From contig JAFYVA010000038.1 in the NCBI GenBank assembly GCA_017549325.1, positions 1-35,523 on the forward strand: 35,523 nt of DNA, written 5' to 3'. Shown here piece after piece: positions 30,670 through 35,523 of the stretch. The DNA is from Oscillospiraceae bacterium (GTDB taxonomy: Bacteria; Bacillota_A; Clostridia; Oscillospirales; Oscillospiraceae). Both the position numbers and the translations under genes were made by a program. The first letter of the stretch is position 1; every line of letters begins with the position of its first letter. The notes under the pieces were generated by a model. That model was not told the origin of the DNA, made no database searches, and saw only the letters and a program-made list of their open reading frames with translations.

Positions 30670-33079
30670 CAACCGCAACCGCGTCTACTTCGGTCTCGGC
30701 ACCGTGGGCCGCGATATGTTCTACGCCTTTGAGGCCAACACACTGCTGTTTTTCCTCTCGGATGTGCTGTCCTTACCTGTATGGGTCTTTGCCGCCGCCA
30801 GTCTGATCCTGTCGGTGCTGCGTATCTTCGACGCCTTCAATGACCCCATCACGGGTCTGGTCGTCGACAACATCCGCTCCCCGTGGGGTAAGTTCAAGCC
30901 CGCTATTCTGGTGGGCGGCATCCTCAGCGCCGTGTTCTCGTTGGTACTCTTCGGCGGCATTGGCGAGGGGTGGACGTTCGTCATCATCTTCGGCATCGCC
31001 TACTTCCTGTGGGATGTGACCTACGGCATCAACGATATCGGCTACTGGACGCTGCTGCCCGTGCTCTCCTCCGACCAGAAGCAGCGGGAGAAAACGGGTG
31101 CTTTCGCCCGTATCTGCGCCAATGTGGGTATGTACATCGTCATGGTGGCATGGCAGCCCGTCACCAATGCGCTGGGCAATACGCCTAAAGTATGGTTCTG
31201 GTGCGCCGTGGTCATCGCTGCAGTATATCTCCTGGGTCTCCTCTTCCCCCTGCTGGGCATCCGCGAAAAGCGCGACGCTCTCCGGCAGCAGGAATCCACC
31301 ACCGTCCGCCAGATGGTGCGGGCACTGGTGGGCAACGATCAGCTCATGTGGACGACGCTGGCCATGGGTCTGTTCATGGTCGGTTACTGCACCACGGTGA
31401 ACTTCGCCATCTACTACATGAAATATATCTTCGGCAACGAGGGAATGTATGTGGTGCTGGTGGCCGTGGTGGGTGTCTCGCAGCTGGCAACGCTGGCGGT
31501 CTACCCCAAGGTGGCCAGAAAACTCAACCGCCGACAGCTCTACACGCTGGGCACGGCACTGGTGGTGCTGGGCTATCTCATTTTCTTCTTTGCCGAGGTC
31601 TCTCTCGTTCTCATTGCACTGGCCGCCGTGCTGGTGTTTGTGGGACAGGCCTTTATCCAGACATTGATGCTGATGTTCCTTGCCGACACGGTGGAATACG
31701 GCTACTGGAAGCTGGGTAAGAAAAACGAGGCCATCACCTTCTCCATCCAGCCCTTCATCAACAAAATCGGCGGCGCACTGGCCACCGGCATCGTCAGCCT
31801 CACGCTCATCCTCTCCGGCATCAAGATCGACGGCGGCACCGCCGATGTCATCGATGCCGGCGGCAAGATGATGGTCAAGGGCTCCATGTTCTTCATTCCC
31901 CTGCTGATGATCGTGGTGGGCTACCTCGTGTATTTGAAGAAATACAAAATCGACAAGGCGCGCTACGCCCAGATTCTGAAGGATCTGGAAGCACGGGAAA
32001 ACGCGCAAGACAGCGCCGAGAGAGGTACTCCTATGGAACATATTGCCAATATCCGTCCCTTCGGCACTACCGCCAAGGGCGAAACCGTCCATGCCGTCAC
32101 GCTGCAAAGCGAGGGCCTCACCTGCGAGATCCTCACCTTTGGCGCCACGATCCGTACCCTTTGGACAGCAGACCGCCACGGCCACGCCACCGATGTGGTG
32201 CTGGGCTATGACACTCTGGCCGAATACGAAGCCCACGACGGATATCTCGGTGCCGTGCCGGGCCGTTACGCCAACCGTATCGCGCGCTGCCACATCGCCA
32301 TCAACGGACAGGATTACACGCTTACCTGCAACGATGGAGAGAACCATCTCCACGGCGGCACAGAGGGCTTTTCCCACCGCGTGTGGGCAATCACCGCCTG
32401 CAGCGGCGACTGTGTGACCCTCTCCCTCACCTCCCCCGACGGCGATCAAGGGTATCCCGCCGCGCTGACGGCTTCCGTCACCTACACGCTGCAGGGCAGC
32501 ACCCTCACCATCGACTACCGCGCCGAGACAGAGGGCGACACCTACTGCAACCTCACCAACCACAGCTATTTCAATCTGGCAGGCCACAACGGCGGCAGCG
32601 TTCTGCAGCAGGAGCTGACGCTCTGCGCCGATCGCTTCACCCCCACCGATGCCTCCAGCATCCCCACAGGCGAGCTTGCCGCCGTGGCCGACACACCCAT
32701 GGACTTTACCAGGGCCGTCGCCATCGGCGCACGGATCGACGAGGACTATGTGCAGCTGCAGCAGGCCAAGGGCTACGACCACAATTTCGTGCTGCGCCGC
32801 TGCGACGGCACACTGCAGCACGCCGCCACCGTTTTCTGCGCTGAGACGGGCATCACCATGGAGGTAGCCACCACGCAGCCGGGGGTACAGGTCTACACCG
32901 CCAACTATCTCACGCCCCGCAAGGGCAAGGGCGGATGCACCTACAGCTACCGCCACGGTCTGTGCCTGGAGACGCAGCATTTCCCCGACTCGCCCCATCA
33001 CCCTCACTTCCCCTCCACACTGCTGCGCAAGGGCGAGCGCTACCACGAGATCACGGCATTTGCCTTTTCGCATGAATAA
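30656..33079 (+). CDS. GPH sugar:cation symporter fused to aldose 1-epimerase
   Basis: 807 residues in one frame. Residues 1-450 are a complete GPH (glycoside-pentoside-hexuronide) symporter with about 12 membrane helices and the family stretches GLGTVGRDMFY, FDAFNDPITG and DTVEYGYWK. Residues 460-807 are a full-length GalM-type mutarotase: ANRIA (539-543), NHLHGG (564-569), His636 in TNHSYFNL, DHNFVL (708-713) and catalytic Glu772 in CLETQHFPDSP. A short polar linker (about 448-459) joins them. Met460 has its own AGAGAGG site seven bases upstream, so a free mutarotase could also be made. The transporter imports the galactosides split by the preceding enzymes; the epimerase interconverts the anomers released. 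The fusion is unusual and reminiscent of LacS, which carries a different C-terminal domain. Confidence 0.9.
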   Translation: MKTLDNRNRVYFGLGTVGRDMFYAFEANTLLFFLSDVLSLPVWVFAAASLILSVLRIFDAFNDPITGLVVDNIRSPWGKFKPAILVGGILSAVFSLVLFGGIGEGWTFVIIFGIAYFLWDVTYGINDIGYWTLLPVLSSDQKQREKTGAFARICANVGMYIVMVAWQPVTNALGNTPKVWFWCAVVIAAVYLLGLLFPLLGIREKRDALRQQESTTVRQMVRALVGNDQLMWTTLAMGLFMVGYCTTVNFAIYYMKYIFGNEGMYVVLVAVVGVSQLATLAVYPKVARKLNRRQLYTLGTALVVLGYLIFFFAEVSLVLIALAAVLVFVGQAFIQTLMLMFLADTVEYGYWKLGKKNEAITFSIQPFINKIGGALATGIVSLTLILSGIKIDGGTADVIDAGGKMMVKGSMFFIPLLMIVVGYLVYLKKYKIDKARYAQILKDLEARENAQDSAERGTPMEHIANIRPFGTTAKGETVHAVTLQSEGLTCEILTFGATIRTLWTADRHGHATDVVLGYDTLAEYEAHDGYLGAVPGRYANRIARCHIAINGQDYTLTCNDGENHLHGGTEGFSHRVWAITACSGDCVTLSLTSPDGDQGYPAALTASVTYTLQGSTLTIDYRAETEGDTYCNLTNHSYFNLAGHNGGSVLQQELTLCADRFTPTDASSIPTGELAAVADTPMDFTRAVAIGARIDEDYVQLQQAKGYDHNFVLRRCDGTLQHAATVFCAETGITMEVATTQPGVQVYTANYLTPRKGKGGCTYSYRHGLCLETQHFPDSPHHPHFPSTLLRKGERYHEITAFAFSHE

Positions 33080-33087
33080 GAATAAGA

Positions 33088-33118
33088 AAGAAGGACATCC
33101 AGCGGATGTCCTTCTTTT
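33088..33118. terminator. Terminator of the glycoside operon
   Basis: 13-bp stem (33088-33100 with 33104-33116), AGC loop, T-run on the plus strand. It also sits just past the 3' end of the minus-strand tRNA gene and may terminate it. Confidence 0.88.
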
Positions 33119-33122
33119 CATG

Positions 33123-33207
33123 TGGTGCGCCTGAAGGGACTCGAACCCACACGTCTTGCGACACGGGAACCTAAATCCCGCATGTCTACCAATTCCATCA
33201 CAGGCGC
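33123..33207 (-). tRNA. tRNA-Leu (anticodon UAG)
   Basis: 85 nt with encoded CCA. A seven-base perfect acceptor stem GCGCCTG/CAGGCGC, D-loop with AATTGGTAGA, anticodon stem CGGGA/TCCCG around loop TTTAGGT (anticodon TAG), the long class II variable arm typical of tRNA-Leu, and T-arm GGGTTCGAGTCCC. Reads CUA/CUG and, by wobble, other CUN codons. Lone tRNA, convergent with the glycoside operon. Confidence 0.96.
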
Positions 33208-33227
33208 TTATTTCGTTAATAAACCGT

Positions 33228-33256
33228 ATTCTATCACATTCTCCTATATTCCACAA
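33228..33256 (-). promoter_or_regulatory. Promoter of tRNA-Leu
   Basis: Minus strand: -35 TTGTGG (33251-33256), 17 bases, -10 TAGAAT (33228-33233), about 20 bases before the tRNA 5' end. Confidence 0.6.
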
Positions 33257-33307
33257 GTGGCTTTTTTCGTCGCATCTGGTATTGCCAAACACGAGAAAAG
33301 TGGGCAT

Positions 33308-33336
33308 TTGCATATATCCAAAAAGCGTGGTATACT
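33308..33336 (+). promoter_or_regulatory. Promoter of the pyridoxamine kinase gene
   Basis: -35 TTGCAT (33308-33313), 17 bases, extended -10 TGG-TATACT (33331-33336). Confidence 0.6.
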
Positions 33337-33374
33337 GCATAGCGTTGAATTGTAAGAAAACGCGAGGACACGCT

Positions 33375-34211
33375 ATGAAACGTATTGCCAGTATCCAGGA
33401 TATCTCCTGCCTCGGTCGCTGCTCGCTGACGGTGGCGCTGCCGGTTCTCTCCGCCATGGGCGTGGAGTGCGGCATTATGCCCACGGCCGTTTTGAGCACC
33501 CACACCATGTTTCCCGGCTTTACCTGCGCCGATCTCACTGACGAGCTGCTGCCCATCGCACGCCACTGGAAAGAGCAGATGGTGCATCTCGATGCCATCT
33601 ATACCGGCTATCTCGCCTCCACGGAGCAGATCGAGACGGTGCTCTCCGTCATCGACACACTCTCCACCGACGATACGCTGCTGTTCGTCGACCCCGCCAT
33701 GGCCGACCACGGCAAGCTTTACGCCGCCTTCGGCCCCGAGTTCCCCGCCGCCATGGCAAAAGTGGTGTCCCGCGCTCACATCACCGTGCCCAACATCACC
33801 GAGGCCTGCCTGATGACGGGCCGCGAATACCGCACGGAGTACGACGAGGCCTATATCCGCGACCTGCTGCAGGCGGTGGCCGCACTGGGCGCGAAAAAGG
33901 TGGTGCTGACGGGCGTGACTTTCGATGCCGCGTCTTTGGGCTGCATGGCCTACGACAGCCAGACGGGCGAGTTCTTCTCCTACTTCAACCATCGCGACGG
34001 CGACTCCTACCACGGCACCGGCGACATCTTCGCCGCCACCACGCTGGGCGGCATGATGCGGGGGCTCAGCCTGTATGAGGCGCTGAAACTGGCAGTGGAT
34101 TTCACACTGGAAACCATCCTCGTCACCCGCAGCGACCCCAACGCGGCGTGGTACGGCGTGGAATTTGAGCGGGCGCTCCCCATGCTGTACAAGCGTCTGG
34201 GCGAGGTATAA
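33375..34211 (+). CDS. pdxY: Pyridoxamine/pyridoxal kinase (PdxY/PdxK-type)
   Basis: 278 residues from the ATG at 33375 (GCGAGGA upstream); the frame open back to 33156 runs through the tRNA and is rejected. Ribokinase-superfamily vitamin B6 kinase, phosphorylating pyridoxal, pyridoxamine or pyridoxine for salvage of PLP. RIASIQDISCLGRCSLT (3-19), STHTMFPGF (41-49), the ATP-side TVPNITEA (137-144) and the anion-hole/catalytic GTGD (214-217, Asp217) are in place. Single-gene unit. Its own terminator seems to have been interrupted: only the left arm (AAAAAAGCCCCC, 34219-34230) remains before the insertion sequence. Family strong; PdxY versus PdxK naming is approximate. Confidence 0.88.
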   Translation: MKRIASIQDISCLGRCSLTVALPVLSAMGVECGIMPTAVLSTHTMFPGFTCADLTDELLPIARHWKEQMVHLDAIYTGYLASTEQIETVLSVIDTLSTDDTLLFVDPAMADHGKLYAAFGPEFPAAMAKVVSRAHITVPNITEACLMTGREYRTEYDEAYIRDLLQAVAALGAKKVVLTGVTFDAASLGCMAYDSQTGEFFSYFNHRDGDSYHGTGDIFAATTLGGMMRGLSLYEALKLAVDFTLETILVTRSDPNAAWYGVEFERALPMLYKRLGEV

Positions 34212-34239
34212 ACGACAGAAAAAAGCCCCCTATCCGCAC

Positions 34240-34283
34240 TGAACAGGTCCAGTAAAAACGGACAATAGACAAAAGGCCCCCTG
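34240..34283 (+). repeat. Left terminal inverted repeat of the IS3 element
   Basis: Aligns base for base, without gaps, with the reverse complement of 35480-35523 over 44 positions, about two thirds identical. The strongest blocks are ACGGACA (offset 19-25) and CCCCTG (offset 39-44). Confidence 0.8.
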
Positions 34284-34312
34284 ATGTAGGAAAATATACC
34301 TACATCAGGGGG
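34277..34312 (+). promoter_or_regulatory. Hairpin masking the orfA ribosome site
   Basis: Perfect 14-bp stem (34277-34290 with 34299-34312) and an eight-base AT loop. The right arm includes the AGGGGG Shine-Dalgarno of orfA (ATG 34320). In read-through transcripts from pdxY it would hide the site; a transcript starting inside the left arm would leave it open. Confidence 0.7.
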
Positions 34313-34319
34313 TGTTCTT

Positions 34320-34607
34320 ATGTCTAAAAGGAAATACACGCATGTACAGAGTCTTTTGCCGGAAATTAAGGCAATGGTGGAGGCTGGAAAGACACAGCGG
34401 GAAATAGCAGAGCATTATGGTTTCAGCGATAAGTCTGTGGTGAAAAGGCTGCTGGAACGAGAGCGAAGAAAGGAACTTCAAGGAATTCCAAAGCAGCGAG
34501 GTCGCAAACCCGCAAAGACATTAGCTGAGTATAAATGCGAAAATAAACGGCTTAAGATGGAAAATGAGTTATTGAGGGATTTTCTGCAATCCACAGAAAG
34601 GAAGTGA
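34320..34607 (+). CDS. IS3-family OrfA (transposase helix-turn-helix subunit)
   Basis: 95 residues. A helix-turn-helix (about 12-45; GKTQREIAEHYGFSDKSVVK) for terminal repeat binding, a basic stretch (RERRKE, KQRGRKP), and a C-terminal coiled coil/leucine-zipper segment (about 68-90) with spaced Leu for dimerisation with OrfAB. AGGGGG precedes the ATG. Its stop overlaps the OrfB start (GTGA, 34604-34607). In most IS3 elements a -1 frameshift makes OrfAB. OrfB is indeed in the -1 frame and open from 34568, but I see no classical A6G slippery run there, so shifting would need another motif or the product may be made by reinitiation. Confidence 0.9.
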   Translation: MSKRKYTHVQSLLPEIKAMVEAGKTQREIAEHYGFSDKSVVKRLLERERRKELQGIPKQRGRKPAKTLAEYKCENKRLKMENELLRDFLQSTERK

Positions 34608-35461
34608 GGCCACAGGCAAAGTATGCCGTTATCCATCGTCACTGCAAGGAGTATCCTGTGTCTGTTATGTGTCGGTTTTTCAACGTGTCACGGAGTGGCT
34701 ATTATGATTTTGTGCATCGATTGGGTAGTCCGGACAAAGATGCTGCCCTGGCAGAAGTAATCCGGCAGCAACGGAACAACAGCGCTGGTACTTACGGATA
34801 CCGTAGGATGCAGATCGTCCTGGCCGCCAATGGAATCCATCGCAACCCCAAGACTATACTTCGAGTAATGAAGAAGTATGATTTGCTGGCTGAAATCCGT
34901 CGCCGCAGGAGATGGGTTAATATGGGACAACAACTACATCGCTATGAAAATCTGCTTAACAGGCAATTCCAGGCCGACAGGCCTAATCATAAATGGGTAA
35001 CAGATATTTCGTACATACACACAAAGCAAGGTGTTCTTTATCTGTCCATGATCCGAGATTTGTTTGATAACAGTATAGTGGCATACAAAACCGGAACCGA
35101 GCAAACAATCAATCTTGTCCTAGACACGATCCATCTCGCCATGCGCAAAGAGAAAAGAAGGGTCGCTGCAGAGCTGCAACTCCACAGCGACCAAGGCTTT
35201 CAATATACCTCGCAAGCATATTTCAAGCTAACTCAAAAATACGGCATAACACCTTCTATGTCAAGACGCGGAAACTGCTATGACAATGCTATGGCAGAAA
35301 ACTTCTTCTCAATCCTTAAATCAGAGTGTATCTATAGGCATAAGCCCGCTTCGTTCAAAGAAGCGAACGAAATGATTGACCGCTATATACACTTCTATAA
35401 CCATGAGCGTATCCAGTTAAAAACTGGAGTGGCGCCGCTTACGCTGCGCCACTCCGCTTAA
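34604..35461 (+). CDS. IS3-family OrfB (DDE transposase catalytic subunit)
   Basis: 285 residues from a GTG start overlapping orfA. HTH_21-type N-terminal region (about 45-100; GTYGYRRMQ) and rve integrase core with Asp134 (WVTDISYI), Asp196 (HSDQGFQY) and Glu232 (NAMAENFF); 35 residues separate the last two, the DD(35)E spacing of IS3/retroviral integrases. C-terminal HYNHERIQ-like motif (FYNHERIQ) is present. No frameshift or internal stop, so the element may be active. Produces cut-and-circularise transposition in the family. Confidence 0.94.
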   Translation: MRPQAKYAVIHRHCKEYPVSVMCRFFNVSRSGYYDFVHRLGSPDKDAALAEVIRQQRNNSAGTYGYRRMQIVLAANGIHRNPKTILRVMKKYDLLAEIRRRRRWVNMGQQLHRYENLLNRQFQADRPNHKWVTDISYIHTKQGVLYLSMIRDLFDNSIVAYKTGTEQTINLVLDTIHLAMRKEKRRVAAELQLHSDQGFQYTSQAYFKLTQKYGITPSMSRRGNCYDNAMAENFFSILKSECIYRHKPASFKEANEMIDRYIHFYNHERIQLKTGVAPLTLRHSA

Positions 35462-35479
35462 AACTTAATATTTTCCTAC

Positions 35480-35523
35480 CAGGGGTCTTTTTTTGTGCTG
35501 TCCGTACAACTTGGGGCAGTACA
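35480..35523 (-). repeat. Right terminal inverted repeat of the IS3 element
   Basis: Partner of 34240-34283, reading TG on the minus strand from the last base of the window. Between orfB and this repeat no separate terminator is visible. Confidence 0.78.

Larger units (their letters stand above)
34240..35523 (+). mobile_element. Complete IS3-family insertion sequence, 1284 bp
   Basis: Begins TG at 34240 and ends CA at 35523, as IS3 elements do. The two ends are imperfect inverted repeats of about 44 bases (34240-34283 and 35480-35523), with a shared ACGGACA block and CCCCTG block. Two overlapping frames, a small helix-turn-helix OrfA and a DD(35)E OrfB, fill the inside. The element is less GC-rich than the flanking genes. 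The left flank is GCAC (34236-34239); its expected target duplication on the right is beyond the window. Confidence 0.93.

Noticed and set aside
33156..33374. N-terminal extension of the pyridoxamine kinase
   Set aside because: It would translate part of the tRNA-Leu gene; the family begins at the ATG at 33375.
30773..33598. 941-codon minus-strand frame opposite the transporter-mutarotase and tRNA
   Set aside because: Runs through a tRNA gene, a terminator and a clear coding gene; composition is that of an antisense shadow.
1..35523. CRISPR arrays, prophage genes, toxin-antitoxin pairs, biosynthetic clusters
   Set aside because: No regularly spaced repeats, no phage structural or integrase genes apart from the IS3 transposase, no recognisable toxin-antitoxin or core biosynthetic enzymes.

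Overview
The window reads as chromosomal DNA of a strictly anaerobic, GC-rich, low-oxygen Firmicute, most likely a gut member of the Oscillospiraceae/Ruminococcaceae (inference). Grounds: Clostridia-type gene content (Rrf2 regulator, flavodiiron protein, acyl-CoA dehydrogenase fused to rubredoxin, corrinoid methyltransferases with a RACo-type activator, a LysM/GH18 spore-cortex-type hydrolase, a CarD-like regulator), strong AGGAGG-type ribosome sites and sigma-A-like promoters. No 16S gene is present, so the genus cannot be fixed.

Layout. 1-4.7 kb (minus): a DUF1508 protein, then an operon of two ABC exporter half-transporters and cytidine deaminase. 4.8-6.6 kb (minus): LysM-GH18 hydrolase and a small lipoprotein. 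6.7-8.5 kb (plus): uridine phosphorylase, a GlsB-type membrane protein, a CarD-like regulator. 8.5-11.1 kb (minus): murI-argS. 11.2-15.3 kb (plus): a hypothetical protein, then thyA-folA-recG. 15.3-19.1 kb (minus): Rrf2 regulator, a three-part acyl-CoA dehydrogenase/EtfA-C/rubredoxin fusion, and a flavodiiron protein. 19.1-25.3 kb (minus): a corrinoid methyl-transfer island (two URO-D-family methyltransferases, corrinoid protein, LysR regulator, DUF2284 protein, RACo-type activator, perhaps a 48-residue Cys-rich peptide). 25.3-33.1 kb: divergent glycoside genes, with a GH13 glucosidase on minus and GH1, GH36 and a sugar symporter fused to mutarotase on plus. 33.1-34.2 kb: tRNA-Leu(UAG) on minus and a pyridoxamine kinase on plus. 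34.24-35.52 kb: a complete IS3-family element whose right end is the last base of the window.

How the genes work together. The redox block looks like a self-contained electron wire from an acyl-CoA (FAD) through an EtfA-type FAD domain and rubredoxin to a flavodiiron O2/NO reductase, under a Cys-rich Rrf2 sensor. The corrinoid block has the parts needed to move a methyl group from an unknown substrate to Co(I) and on to an acceptor, with reductive reactivation by RACo. It carries two clear DNA palindromes at its promoter. The sugar block imports and splits unphosphorylated beta-glucosides and alpha-galactosides; the mutarotase is covalently joined to the transporter.

The most unusual items are the acyl-CoA dehydrogenase/EtfA-C/rubredoxin fusion beside its likely partner, the symporter-mutarotase fusion, the perfect 17-bp inverted repeat over the corrinoid operon promoter, and the IS3 element that appears to have landed in the pdxY terminator.
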